64,000 nucleotides of DNA, from contig CACIQI010000003.1 in assembly GCA_902588745.1 (NCBI GenBank), positions 1 to 64,000 on the forward strand, written 5' to 3'. Positions 52,829 to 62,199 of the stretch are shown here, one piece after another. The DNA comes from an uncultured Alphaproteobacteria bacterium (GTDB lineage: Bacteria > Pseudomonadota > Alphaproteobacteria > HIMB59 > GCA-002718135). The translations under genes were made by a program, and so were the position numbers. The notes below the pieces were generated by a model, which was not told the DNA's origin, searched no databases, and saw nothing but the letters and a program-made list of their open reading frames with translations. Positions within the stretch are counted from its first letter, which is position 1; the number at the start of each line of letters is the position of its first letter.

Positions 52829-53707
52829 ATGAAAAAAAGTATAGTTTATTCTTCAATTCTTTTATTTTTTGCTGGAATTTTTTTTGTAACAAATGATGCA
52901 ATAATAAACTATCTATCTCAAACAGATGTAAAATTTTATCATTTCATCTTTTATGGAATACCTATTTTTTTATGTTTCCCGTTATATTTATTTATTAATG
53001 GAACTTTAAATAAAAATATTAAATGCACTAATTATTTTCCTCCTATTTTCAGAGGTTTTTTAAATATTCCTTTGCCTTTTATTGCCTTTATAACACTTGA
53101 ACAAATTAAACTTCCAGAATTCACAACATTAAATATGACTGCTCCATTAATGGGAACAATATTTGCTATTTTTTTACTTAATGAAAAATTAAATCTTTTA
53201 ACATATATATCCTTGTTAATTGGTTTTTTAGGTGTGCTATTTGTTATACAGCCTGGATTTGAAAGTTTTAATATTTATTACCTAATTGTCCTTATCGGGG
53301 TATTATTAATTACAATTACAACATTTATTGTAAATAAATATAATCATGTAACTACAAATATAGGGTATTTTCTTTATGGCGGTTTCTTTGTTCACTTTAT
53401 TTCAATACCTTTATTTTTAATGAATCCATTAAAAGTGACCCTTTTTGAATTTATTTTAATTTCAACTGCTGCATTATTTATTAATTCAGCAATGTTTTTT
53501 GCAACTACTGCTTTTAAGATTGCACAAAAACATTACGCATCAGTATTTAGTTTAGTTTACCTACAGGTTTTATGGTCATCATTAGTTGGAATATTTATAT
53601 TTAATGAATATATGAATTTATATGCTTATATTGGAGCAATACTTATAGTTTTAAGTGGAATTGTATCATTGCCTTCACAAATAAAACAATTAAACGAAGC
53701 AAATTAA
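52829..53707 (+). CDS. EamA/DMT-family transporter
   Basis: A 292-residue ten-helix transporter with LNMTAPLMGTIFAIFLLNEK and IGFLGVLFVIQPGF typical of the S-adenosylmethionine-uptake/DMT branch. I chose ATG 52829 because the hydrophobic first helix begins there; an in-frame ATG at 52766 would add 21 residues overlapping the acylphosphatase gene. It overlaps the FKBP gene by one base (TAATG). Fourth DMT protein in the window. Confidence 0.88.
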   Translation: MKKSIVYSSILLFFAGIFFVTNDAIINYLSQTDVKFYHFIFYGIPIFLCFPLYLFINGTLNKNIKCTNYFPPIFRGFLNIPLPFIAFITLEQIKLPEFTTLNMTAPLMGTIFAIFLLNEKLNLLTYISLLIGFLGVLFVIQPGFESFNIYYLIVLIGVLLITITTFIVNKYNHVTTNIGYFLYGGFFVHFISIPLFLMNPLKVTLFEFILISTAALFINSAMFFATTAFKIAQKHYASVFSLVYLQVLWSSLVGIFIFNEYMNLYAYIGAILIVLSGIVSLPSQIKQLNEAN

Positions 53708-54429
53708 TGTATAAAATCTTATTATTTTTATTTCTTTTCTTTTTTAGCTATAAATCTTTTTCTACAGAAGTTCAGATCTTAAATGAAATACTTGGCAATG
53801 GTTTAGAGGTAAAAAATCATTCAAAATTATCTGTTCATTACATCGGTAGACTTGAGGATAACACTGTTTTTGATAGTTCATATGATAGGGGGCAACTTTT
53901 TAATTTTCAAATAGGCGTAAGGAAAGTAATCCTAGGTTGGGAAACTGGTTTAATAGGAATGAAAGAGGGTGGTAGAAGGACAATTTTTATTCCATATGAG
54001 TTAGCGTATGGTGAAAGTGGTGCAGGCAGTTTGATTCCGCCAAAATCAAATCTTATTTTTGAAATCGAAGTATTAAAAGTAATTCCACCTGGCTATAAAG
54101 AAATAGATGGTTACCAATTAAAATTAGCGATGACTGATGATTTTAAAATTATAGATATTAGAAATGAAGATCAGATAACAAATAAAAATAAAATACCAGG
54201 AGCATTACAGATAACAGCATTTGATAAAAATGGTAATTTTTTTCCAGATTTTTTTGAAAAGTATAAAGAAAATGTTCAAATAGGTGAGAAAGTTATTTTT
54301 ATAAGCCAAAATGGAGACGTATCTTCAATTTTAGCTAATGGATTTGTTGAGCAGCTTAATCAAGTAAATATTTATCATTTAAAGGAAGGTGTATCAGGTT
54401 TAGAAAAAATAAATTTTGATTTTGAGTAA
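53707..54429 (+). CDS. Secreted FKBP-type prolyl isomerase fused to a rhodanese-like domain
   Basis: A 240-residue periplasmic protein. A signal peptide (about 1-19) is followed by an FKBP domain with LSVHYIGRLEDNTVFDSSYD, ILGWETGLIGMKEGG and the conserved IPYELAYGESG...IPP, so isomerase activity is likely. From about 140 comes a rhodanese-like fold (FKIIDIRNEDQITNK...) whose active-site loop has no cysteine (FISQNGDVSSIL), so it cannot transfer sulfur. It would assist protein folding or outer-membrane assembly; the second domain probably binds a partner. Confidence 0.88.
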   Translation: MYKILLFLFLFFFSYKSFSTEVQILNEILGNGLEVKNHSKLSVHYIGRLEDNTVFDSSYDRGQLFNFQIGVRKVILGWETGLIGMKEGGRRTIFIPYELAYGESGAGSLIPPKSNLIFEIEVLKVIPPGYKEIDGYQLKLAMTDDFKIIDIRNEDQITNKNKIPGALQITAFDKNGNFFPDFFEKYKENVQIGEKVIFISQNGDVSSILANGFVEQLNQVNIYHLKEGVSGLEKINFDFE

Positions 54430-54430
54430 A

Positions 54431-55234
54431 TTAAAAATCTATTTTTTTATTATTTTCAGCTGCATAATTAATAATAAATTGCCATGCTGATCTACCAGTT
54501 CTATTACCTCTTTGTAAACTCCATTTAATTGCTTCTTTTTCAGTCTTTTCATTAAAAGGAAGTTTAAACTTTTCACAATACTTTAAAATTATATTAACAA
54601 AATCATTTTGAGAAATATTATGAAAGCCAATCCATAGACCAAAACGATCACTTAAACTTATTTTTTCTTCAACACTTTCATCTGTATGAATAGCAGAGGA
54701 CCTTTCATTTTCTATCATATCTCTTGGCATTAAATGCCTTCTATTAGAGGTTACATAAAGAACAATATTTTTAGGCTGATTTTGTATACTTCCATCTAAA
54801 GTAGATTTAATTATTTTGTAATCACTATCTATCTTTTCAAATGATAAATCATCAATAAAAATTATGAAATTATAATTCTTTAAATTTGCATATTTTTCAT
54901 AAATAATTTCAATATCAAAAATATTATTTTTATTTAATTGTATTAATTTTAAATTCTTATTTTTTTTATTTATTTCATTAAAAACTGATTTAATTAGGGA
55001 GCTTTTACCATTCCCCCTAGATCCCCATAACAATGCATTATTTGTAAAATTTCCTTCAGCAAAATTTATCGTATTATCATAAATAGTTTTTTTTTGTCTT
55101 TCTATTCCAATTAAAAGATCAAGATCTATAAATCTAAAATGAGTAATTATTTTAAGGTTTTTGATTTTGCTATCCCAAATAAATGCATTTCCTCTTGAGA
55201 GTGTAAAATTTGATAAAAAATTGCTTAAAAACAT
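54431..55234 (-). CDS. DUF815-family ATPase
   Basis: A 267-residue AAA-like ATP-binding protein of the DUF815 family. Walker A is LLWGSRGNGKSSLIKSV (about 70-86), Walker B FIIFIDDLSFEK, and a highly conserved NRRHLMPRDMIENE segment (sensor region) follows. The family lies next to yajC in many alphaproteobacteria but has no established function. It sits 1 base from the FKBP stop (convergent) and 75 bases from yajC (divergent). Confidence 0.85.
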   Translation of the reverse strand: MFLSNFLSNFTLSRGNAFIWDSKIKNLKIITHFRFIDLDLLIGIERQKKTIYDNTINFAEGNFTNNALLWGSRGNGKSSLIKSVFNEINKKNKNLKLIQLNKNNIFDIEIIYEKYANLKNYNFIIFIDDLSFEKIDSDYKIIKSTLDGSIQNQPKNIVLYVTSNRRHLMPRDMIENERSSAIHTDESVEEKISLSDRFGLWIGFHNISQNDFVNIILKYCEKFKLPFNEKTEKEAIKWSLQRGNRTGRSAWQFIINYAAENNKKIDF

Positions 55235-55247
55235 TATAAATACTTTA

Positions 55248-55275
55248 TTTGATTTTTCTTATTACACAGTATAAT
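55248..55275 (+). promoter_or_regulatory. Candidate sigma-70-type promoter of yajC-secD-secF
   Basis: TTTGAT (55248-55253) is followed by a 16-base spacer and an exact TATAAT (55270-55275), about 35 bases before ATG 55310. AGG lies 8 bases ahead of the start codon. Match and position are reasonable for a housekeeping operon. Confidence 0.45.
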
Positions 55276-55309
55276 AAATCTCTCAAATTAAATCATCATA
55301 GGTACTATT

Positions 55310-55651
55310 ATGGAAGCTTTTGGAACATTTTTACCACTTATATTAATATTTGTAGTTTTTTATTTTTTATTAATTAGACCACAACAAAGAAAAGTTAAAC
55401 AGCATAAAGAAATGCTATCCAATCTCAAAAGAGGTGATAAAATAGTAACTTCAGGTGGTATTATAGGAACTATAAATAAGGTAGCTGATAATAGGGAATT
55501 AACCCTAGAAGTTGCTGAAAATGTTGAAATAAAAATTGCATCCGGAATGGTTGCAGATTTATATGCAATGCCAGAAGTTCAAAAAAAAGAACCTCCAAAA
55601 GAAGAGAATAAAAGTAAATCTGGCTTCTCTTTATTTTCTAGAAAAAAATAA
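55310..55651 (+). CDS. yajC: Sec translocase accessory YajC
   Basis: A 113-residue single-pass membrane protein with the hallmark PLILIFVVFYFLLIRPQQRK and GDKIVTSGGIIGTI. It associates with SecDF-SecYEG. It heads the yajC-secD-secF operon, 12 bases before secD, as in most alphaproteobacteria. The C-terminus is lysine-rich and probably unstructured. Confidence 0.94.
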   Translation: MEAFGTFLPLILIFVVFYFLLIRPQQRKVKQHKEMLSNLKRGDKIVTSGGIIGTINKVADNRELTLEVAENVEIKIASGMVADLYAMPEVQKKEPPKEENKSKSGFSLFSRKK

Positions 55652-55663
55652 ATTTTTTTATTA

Positions 55664-57214
55664 ATGAAAAATTACCCCATCTGGAAATCATTTACAGTAG
55701 TATCATTAGTCTTATTAGGAATTATTTTTTCAATTCCTTCAATTATTTATGATGAAAATTCAGAGAATTGGTTTTTAAAAAACAAGATTAATTTAGGCTT
55801 AGACTTACAAGGTGGATCATATTTATTATTAGAAGTTCAACTAAATGTTTTATATAAAGAAGAATTAGATAATTTTGTAGATAGTGTTCGTTTGATTTCT
55901 AGAGATCAAGCTGTAAAAATTGAAAAAATTGATATTCAAGAAAATGAGGTTGTTGTTTTTTTTGGCAATGAAGAGAAGATAAAAGATATTAGAGATACTT
56001 TTTTTCAAATGTACAGAGGAGTTACTTTACAAATTAATAACAATAAACTCAGTATAAAGTTAAATGATGAATATAGAAAAATTATTCAAGATTCAGCAAT
56101 TAAGCAATCACTTGAAATTGTTAGAAAAAGAATTGATGAATCCGGAACTAAAGAACCTTTAATCCAAAGATCTGGTAAAAAGAGAATACTTTTACAATTA
56201 CCAGGAGTAAAAGACCCAGAAAGAATTAAAGATTTATTGGGTAAAACAGCCAAACTAACTTTTCACATCGTTGATAATGAAAATACATCTGCTCTTCAAA
56301 ACAACTTAGCTCCTTTTGGAAAAATTATTGTTCCAGACATGTATGATGAAAATACAAAATATTTATTAGATAAAAGAGCGGTCGTAGGCGGAGAAAATTT
56401 AGTAGATGCCAAAGGTTCTTTTGATCAAACAGAAGGTCATGCAGTATCATTCCGTTTTGATACAGAAGGTGCACAAAAATTTGGTAAAGTTACAACAAAC
56501 AATATTGGTAAAAATCTTGCTATTGTATTAGACGGTGTTGTTATTACAGCACCTAGAATTAATAGTGCTATTACAGGAGGCTCAGGTATTATAACTGGAA
56601 ATTTTAATGCCCAAGATGCATCTGATTTAGCTGTATTATTAAGAGCTGGTGCATTGCCAGCGCCTTTAGAAATAGTTGAAGAAAGATCAGTTGGCGCTGG
56701 TTTAGGTGCCGACTCAATAGCTGCTGGTCAAATAGCTGCAATCATAGGTATGGTTTTAGTATGTGTATTTATGATACTCATTTATGGAACTTTTGGTGCT
56801 CTTGCTAATGTTTCATTAATAGTAAATTTATTTATAATTATTTCATTATTAGGAACAATTGGTGCAACATTAACATTGCCTGGTATAGCTGGAATTGTAT
56901 TAACAATTGGAATGGCAGTAGATGCAAATGTTTTAATTTTTGAAAGAATTAAAGAAGAGAGTTTAAAACAAAAAAAAGTTTTTCAGATTATTAAAAATGG
57001 TTTTGATAGAGCTATGTCAACTATACTTGATGCCAATATTACTACTCTAATTGCTGCTGTGTTACTTTTTGCTTTTGGATCTGGCCCAATAAGAGGTTTT
57101 TCTATTACATTATCTTTGGGTGTGATAGCCTCAATGTTCACAGCTTTAATGTTAACAAACTTTTTAGTATACATGTACTTATCATTTGCAAATAAAAAGG
57201 AATTAAAATTATAA
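55664..57214 (+). CDS. secD: Protein translocase subunit SecD
   Basis: A 516-residue RND-family protein with an N-terminal helix, a large periplasmic domain (LGLDLQGGSYLLLEVQL, the family D1 motif) and five more helices containing GMAVDANVLIFERIKEE. With SecF it uses the proton gradient to pull substrate proteins out of SecYEG. Full length for a short alphaproteobacterial SecD. ATG of secF overlaps its stop by one base. Confidence 0.95.
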   Translation: MKNYPIWKSFTVVSLVLLGIIFSIPSIIYDENSENWFLKNKINLGLDLQGGSYLLLEVQLNVLYKEELDNFVDSVRLISRDQAVKIEKIDIQENEVVVFFGNEEKIKDIRDTFFQMYRGVTLQINNNKLSIKLNDEYRKIIQDSAIKQSLEIVRKRIDESGTKEPLIQRSGKKRILLQLPGVKDPERIKDLLGKTAKLTFHIVDNENTSALQNNLAPFGKIIVPDMYDENTKYLLDKRAVVGGENLVDAKGSFDQTEGHAVSFRFDTEGAQKFGKVTTNNIGKNLAIVLDGVVITAPRINSAITGGSGIITGNFNAQDASDLAVLLRAGALPAPLEIVEERSVGAGLGADSIAAGQIAAIIGMVLVCVFMILIYGTFGALANVSLIVNLFIIISLLGTIGATLTLPGIAGIVLTIGMAVDANVLIFERIKEESLKQKKVFQIIKNGFDRAMSTILDANITTLIAAVLLFAFGSGPIRGFSITLSLGVIASMFTALMLTNFLVYMYLSFANKKELKL

Positions 57215-58113
57215 TGTTTGGTTTAAATAAAATTATTCCTGTTGAGCCTAATATTAATTTTTTAGGTTTAAGAAGAAATTTCTTAATTTTTTCTATTTTA
57301 GCAATATTTATTTCAATTGGTTTATTAAGTATTAAAGGTTTAAATCTAGGTATTGATTTTAAAGGAGGTACATTAATTGAAGTCAGTACAAAAAATACTT
57401 CAATTGGTGAATTAAGAGAAATTTTATCTTCTTCTTACAGCGATGTATCTTTACAAGAATTTGGTAATGAGAATATTATTTTAATACGACTTCAAAATAA
57501 AAGTAATCAAGAAAGTATTGAAACAGTTAATTCTGTTAAAAATTTAATTCAAGACAAGGTTGTTGAATTTAGAAGATCTGAATTTGTTGGTCCCACAATC
57601 AGTTCTGAGCTTTTGTTTAGAGGATTTCAGGCTGTCTCCTTTGCATTAATTGCTATTTTAATTTATATTTGGTTGCGTTTTGAATGGCAATTTGGCTTTG
57701 GTGCAGTTGTTGCCTTGACTCATGATGTATTATTTACACTTGGTTTGCTTTCTATTCTAAACGTTGAATTTTCTCTCGCAACAATAGCAGCAATTCTGAC
57801 AATTGCTGGATATTCTATTAACGACACAGTTGTAATATTTGATAGGGTTCGTGAAAATTTGAGAAAATATAAAAAGCTTGAATTAGTTGATCTATTTAAC
57901 TTATCAGTTAATAATACTCTATCCAGAACTATAATGACTAGTTTAACTACACTTCTTGCATTGGTTTCTTTATTTGTTTTTGGAGGAGAGGTAATTAGAC
58001 CTTTCGCTTTAACAATGATTATAGGTGTAATAATTGGAACCTATTCATCTGTTTTTATTGCGGTCCCAACTTTATTAATTTTTAAGTTTAGACCGCAAGA
58101 TGAAGATGATTAA
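57214..58113 (+). CDS. secF: Protein translocase subunit SecF
   Basis: A 299-residue six-helix partner of SecD with LGIDFKGGTLIEV in the periplasmic loop and IAAILTIAGYSINDTVVIFDR in the membrane part. Coupled to secD by a one-base overlap. Its 3' end shares TTAA with the convergent sodB. Confidence 0.95.
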   Translation: MFGLNKIIPVEPNINFLGLRRNFLIFSILAIFISIGLLSIKGLNLGIDFKGGTLIEVSTKNTSIGELREILSSSYSDVSLQEFGNENIILIRLQNKSNQESIETVNSVKNLIQDKVVEFRRSEFVGPTISSELLFRGFQAVSFALIAILIYIWLRFEWQFGFGAVVALTHDVLFTLGLLSILNVEFSLATIAAILTIAGYSINDTVVIFDRVRENLRKYKKLELVDLFNLSVNNTLSRTIMTSLTTLLALVSLFVFGGEVIRPFALTMIIGVIIGTYSSVFIAVPTLLIFKFRPQDEDD

Positions 58114-58706
58114 GCGTTATTTAAATTTTCTGTAACTTTTTCCCAATTAACTAAATTATTAATAAAAGCTTTTAAATAATCAGGTCTTCTGTTTCTATAA
58201 TCAACATAATATGAGTGTTCCCAAACATCACATCCAAGTAGAGGAGTGTGACCATGTACGATTGGGTTTTCTCCATTAGGTGTTTTAGTAATTTCTAATT
58301 TTCCGTTATTTAAAACTAACCAACACCAACCTGATCCAAATTGTCCAATGCCTGCGTTTATAAAATCTTCTTTCATTTTTTCAACTGAACCAATATCTGC
58401 AACTATCTTATTTTCGAGCTCAGATGGAATTTTACCGTCTGGATTATTTTTCATTACTTCCCAAAAATGAACATGATTTATATGTTGTGCTACATTATTG
58501 AATACTGGAGCATTTTTTTGATAAGAGTTGATTACTATATCATTCACATTATCATCTGATATATTCTGCTCTTTAATAAATTTATTTCCATTAGTAATGT
58601 AAGCCATGTGATGCTTATCATGATGCAACTCTAAAGTTTCAGCCGACATATACGGCATTAAAGCATCTTTACTGTAGGGTAGATCTGGTAACTCTAGATT
58701 TATCAT
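58110..58706 (-). CDS. sodB: Iron/manganese superoxide dismutase
   Basis: A 198-residue superoxide dismutase. Metal ligands are His28 (LELHHDKHHMAY), a second His in the INHVHFW helix, and the Asp/His pair of CDVWEHSYYVDY. The GQFGSGWCWLVL segment and overall sequence resemble the iron type more than the manganese type, though the two cannot be separated with certainty. Cytoplasmic, no signal peptide. Confidence 0.93.
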   Translation of the reverse strand: MINLELPDLPYSKDALMPYMSAETLELHHDKHHMAYITNGNKFIKEQNISDDNVNDIVINSYQKNAPVFNNVAQHINHVHFWEVMKNNPDGKIPSELENKIVADIGSVEKMKEDFINAGIGQFGSGWCWLVLNNGKLEITKTPNGENPIVHGHTPLLGCDVWEHSYYVDYRNRRPDYLKAFINNLVNWEKVTENLNNA

Positions 58707-58721
58707 TTTATATCCTTTGAT

Positions 58722-61526
58722 TTATAAAATTTTCTTTAAAAATTCACCTGTAAAGCTTTTTTTATTATTTGCAATATCTTCGGGGGTCCCAGTTCCAACA
58801 ATTTGACCACCATTTACACCTCCTAGAGGACCAAGATCAATTATATGATCAGCTGTTTTAATAACATCAAGATTATGCTCAATAACAATTACAGTATTAC
58901 CTTCATCAACGAGTGTATGAAGAATTTTAAGTAATTTTTTAACATCATCAAAATGAAGACCGGTTGTTGGCTCATCTAGAATATAAAGTGTTTTTCCTGT
59001 TGATCTTTTAGATAATTCTTTTGATAATTTTATTCTTTGCGCTTCACCACCTGACAAAGTAGTAGCCGATTGACCTATTTTTATATAATCTAATCCAACA
59101 TCCATTAAGGTTTGTAATTTTTGCTTTATTGCTGGAATTTTATCAAAAAATTTATAACCCTCCTCAACAGTCATTTCTAAAACATCTGAAATGGATTTAT
59201 CTTTATATTTTACTTCTAAAGTCTCTCTATTATACCTTTTTCCTTTGCAAATATCACACTCGACATAAACATCAGCTAAAAAATGCATTTCTATTTTTTT
59301 TACTCCATCACCTTCGCATGATTCACATCTACCACCCTTAACGTTAAATGAAAAACGACCTGGTTTATAGCCTCTTGCACTTGATTCATTTAAATTTGCA
59401 AACCAATCTCTTATAGGAGTAAAACATCCTGTATATGTTGCTGGGTTTGATCTTGGCGTTCTTCCAATAGGAGATTGATCAATATCAATTACTTTATCGA
59501 TATGATTAATACCTTTAAAGTTAAATCGACTTTCATCTTTATTTAAAGATTTATTGAAATACTCATCTAATCTTTGATACAATGTATCAATAATTAATGA
59601 AGATTTTCCACTTCCAGATACACCTGTAACAGTAATAAAATTTCCTAAAGGTAAAGTGATATTTAGATTATCTAAGTTGTTTGTTTTTATTTTATTAAGT
59701 TTAAAAACTTTATTTTTATTAAATTTTCTTCTTTTTTTTGGAACTTCTATTTCCAATGATTTATTCAAATATTTTGCTGTCAAACTTTTATTATTTTTTA
59801 GTATTTTTTTAAGTTCTCCTTCTGCAATAATGTGACCTCCGTTAACTCCCGCTTTAACACCAATATCAATTATATGATCAGATTGTCTAATTGCATCCTC
59901 ATCGTGTTCAACTACAATTACAGTGTTACCTAAATCTCTTAATCTAAATAAAGTTTCAATTAGTTGTTGATTATCTTTCTGATGTAAACCAATAGATGGC
60001 TCATCTAGGACATACAAAACCCCAGTTAAACCAGAGCCAATTTGACTTGCTAATCTGATTCTTTGACTTTCACCTCCAGACAAAGTTTTACTTGCTCGAG
60101 CTAATGATAAATAATCTAAACCAACTCTATTTAAAAATACTAATCTATCTTTAATTTCTTTAATTACTCCTTCAGCAATTTTCTTATTATTTTTATCTAG
60201 TTTAGTCTCAAGTGTTGAAAACCAGCTTAAACACTCACTTATTGATTTTTTTGTTATATTACCAATATGATTTTCATCAATTCTTACTGCTAAAGCTTTT
60301 TCATTAAGACGGTAACCATCGCAAACTTCACAGTCTCTTTCAGATAAATATTTTTCTAATTCATATTGAAGCCACCATCTTTCAGTTTCTTCATATTTTC
60401 GATCAATAAAGTTTATTATGCCTTCAAAATCATATAAAAAATTTAGCTCACTATTATCATCTCCATAAAGAATAATATTTTTTACTTTTTTTGGAATTTC
60501 ATTCCATGGAGTATTTTTCTTTACTTTAAATTGTTTTAAAATTTTATCTATAGTTTCAACAAAATATTTTTTTTGATAACCAAATACTTTTGTTTCCCAT
60601 GGTTTAATAGCTCCATCAGCAATAGATCTAGTTTCATCAGGTACAATCTTGTATTCATCAAAATATTTTTCAATTCCAAGACCATCGCATTCAGAACAAG
60701 CACCTTGCGGAGCATTAAAACTAAATAATCTAGGTTCAATTTCTTCAATACTAAATCCAGAAACAGGACATGCAAATTTTGATGAGAATATCGATATTTT
60801 ATTCGTATCTAGATTTTCTAAATATAACAAACCATCTGATAAAGTTAACGCAACTTCTATACTTTCACTCAATCTTTGTTGGATATTTTTTTTTACAACA
60901 AGCCTATCAATTACAACATCAATATTATGTTTAAAATTCTTTTTAAGTGAAGGCACTTCATCAATATCATAGACAACATCATCTACTTTAAGTCGTTGAT
61001 AACCTCTTTTTTTTAAATCTTCGATTTCTTTTCGATATTCACCTTTTCGATCTCTAACTATTGGAGATAAAATATAAATTCTTTTATCAATATTATTTTT
61101 AATTATAATATCAGTCATTTCACTAACTGATTGCGATTTAATTGGTTTACCTGTTGCTGGAGAGTAGGGAACGCCAACTCTAGCATATAGCACTCTTAGG
61201 TAATCGTAGATTTCTGTGACTGTACCTACAGTACTTCTTGGATTTTTTTGTGTAGTTTTTTGTTCTATAGATATAGCTGGTGATAGACCATCAATACTAT
61301 CTACATCAGGCTTATTCATCATTTGAAGAAATTGTCTTGCATATGCTGATAGACTCTCAACATATTTTCTTTGTCCCTCAGAATAAATTGTATCAAATGC
61401 TAAAGTTGATTTTCCTGAGCCACTTACACCTGTAATTACAACAAGTTTATTTTTTGGTATTTCTAAGTTGATATTTTTAAGATTATGCTCTCTTGCACCT
61501 TTTATAACAATTTTATCTAAATTCAT
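58722..61526 (-). CDS. uvrA: UvrABC excinuclease subunit A
   Basis: A 934-residue nucleotide-excision-repair damage sensor with two ABC ATPase modules (Walker [13 protein letters not shown] and [12 protein letters not shown]; signature [12 protein letters not shown] and [12 protein letters not shown]) and two or three zinc-finger cysteine pairs ([23 protein letters not shown]). Typical full length. It is separated from ssb by a 57-base divergent gap, the usual uvrA-ssb arrangement. Frames opposite it (for example 60548-60775) are shadows. Confidence 0.96.
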   Translation of the reverse strand: MNLDKIVIKGAREHNLKNINLEIPKNKLVVITGVSGSGKSTLAFDTIYSEGQRKYVESLSAYARQFLQMMNKPDVDSIDGLSPAISIEQKTTQKNPRSTVGTVTEIYDYLRVLYARVGVPYSPATGKPIKSQSVSEMTDIIIKNNIDKRIYILSPIVRDRKGEYRKEIEDLKKRGYQRLKVDDVVYDIDEVPSLKKNFKHNIDVVIDRLVVKKNIQQRLSESIEVALTLSDGLLYLENLDTNKISIFSSKFACPVSGFSIEEIEPRLFSFNAPQGACSECDGLGIEKYFDEYKIVPDETRSIADGAIKPWETKVFGYQKKYFVETIDKILKQFKVKKNTPWNEIPKKVKNIILYGDDNSELNFLYDFEGIINFIDRKYEETERWWLQYELEKYLSERDCEVCDGYRLNEKALAVRIDENHIGNITKKSISECLSWFSTLETKLDKNNKKIAEGVIKEIKDRLVFLNRVGLDYLSLARASKTLSGGESQRIRLASQIGSGLTGVLYVLDEPSIGLHQKDNQQLIETLFRLRDLGNTVIVVEHDEDAIRQSDHIIDIGVKAGVNGGHIIAEGELKKILKNNKSLTAKYLNKSLEIEVPKKRRKFNKNKVFKLNKIKTNNLDNLNITLPLGNFITVTGVSGSGKSSLIIDTLYQRLDEYFNKSLNKDESRFNFKGINHIDKVIDIDQSPIGRTPRSNPATYTGCFTPIRDWFANLNESSARGYKPGRFSFNVKGGRCESCEGDGVKKIEMHFLADVYVECDICKGKRYNRETLEVKYKDKSISDVLEMTVEEGYKFFDKIPAIKQKLQTLMDVGLDYIKIGQSATTLSGGEAQRIKLSKELSKRSTGKTLYILDEPTTGLHFDDVKKLLKILHTLVDEGNTVIVIEHNLDVIKTADHIIDLGPLGGVNGGQIVGTGTPEDIANNKKSFTGEFLKKIL

Positions 61527-61583
61527 GAATATTAGTGTTATTTAATAACGTTAATATGTTATATGGATATATATAGAATTATT

Positions 61584-62057
61584 ATGGTTGGTAGTGTTAA
61601 TAAAACAATTTTATTAGGAAACTTGGGAAGAGATCCTGAGATTAGATCTATGCAGTCTGGATCGAAAATGGCTTCATTTTCAATTGCAACATCAAAAAGA
61701 TGGAAAGATAGAAATACTCAAGAACAAAAAGAAAAAACATCTTGGCATAACATTGTTGTTTTTGGAGACGGCCTTGTTGATATAGTAGAAAAATATGTAA
61801 AAAAAGGATCTAAAATTTATGTTGAAGGAGAACTTCAAACAAGGAAATGGCAAGATAAAGATGGAAATGATAGATACACTACAGAGGTCATATTACAGGG
61901 ATATAATTGTAATTTAACCCTTCTAGACAGTAGAAATAGTAATCCTCAGGTATCTGATAATTCACAAGAAATGGATCAATCTAAGCCAATTGAAGACAAT
62001 TCTTTTGGAAATCAATCAGGTGATTCTGATGATTTAGATGAAGATATCCCTTTTTAA
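61584..62057 (+). CDS. ssb: Single-stranded DNA-binding protein
   Basis: A 157-residue SSB with the OB fold (MVGSVNKTILLGNLGRDPE, the family start) and the acidic C-terminal tip DEDIPF that recruits repair and replication partners. The linker is polar and Ser/Gln/Asp-rich. I chose ATG 61584; ATG 61563 would add seven non-family residues. Divergent from uvrA. Confidence 0.96.
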   Translation: MVGSVNKTILLGNLGRDPEIRSMQSGSKMASFSIATSKRWKDRNTQEQKEKTSWHNIVVFGDGLVDIVEKYVKKGSKIYVEGELQTRKWQDKDGNDRYTTEVILQGYNCNLTLLDSRNSNPQVSDNSQEMDQSKPIEDNSFGNQSGDSDDLDEDIPF

Positions 62058-62087
62058 ATTTTTATATTAGATATTATTATTTAATCA

Positions 62088-62115
62088 CTGAAAAATAACG
62101 CTTTTTTAATATAAT
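62088..62115 (+). promoter_or_regulatory. Candidate gyrA promoter
   Basis: CTGAAA (62088-62093), 16 bases, then an exact TATAAT (62110-62115) in the 142-base gap before gyrA. It would give a leader of roughly 75-80 bases. No other feature is seen in the gap. Confidence 0.4.
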
Positions 62116-62199
62116 TTAATCATTTATTTATATTGGTTTAAATTATGTTTTTTGATATTAAAAAGTCTTAATTTTTCTTAGAAAACTTGGATTTTTTTA

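Noticed and set aside
60649..60972. 107-residue plus-strand frame
   Set aside because: Opposite uvrA, a complete and conserved gene.
62144..62170. Tiny frame (eight codons) upstream of gyrA that might be a leader peptide
   Set aside because: No ribosome-binding site, no attenuator hairpin and no amino-acid bias that would fit regulation of gyrase.
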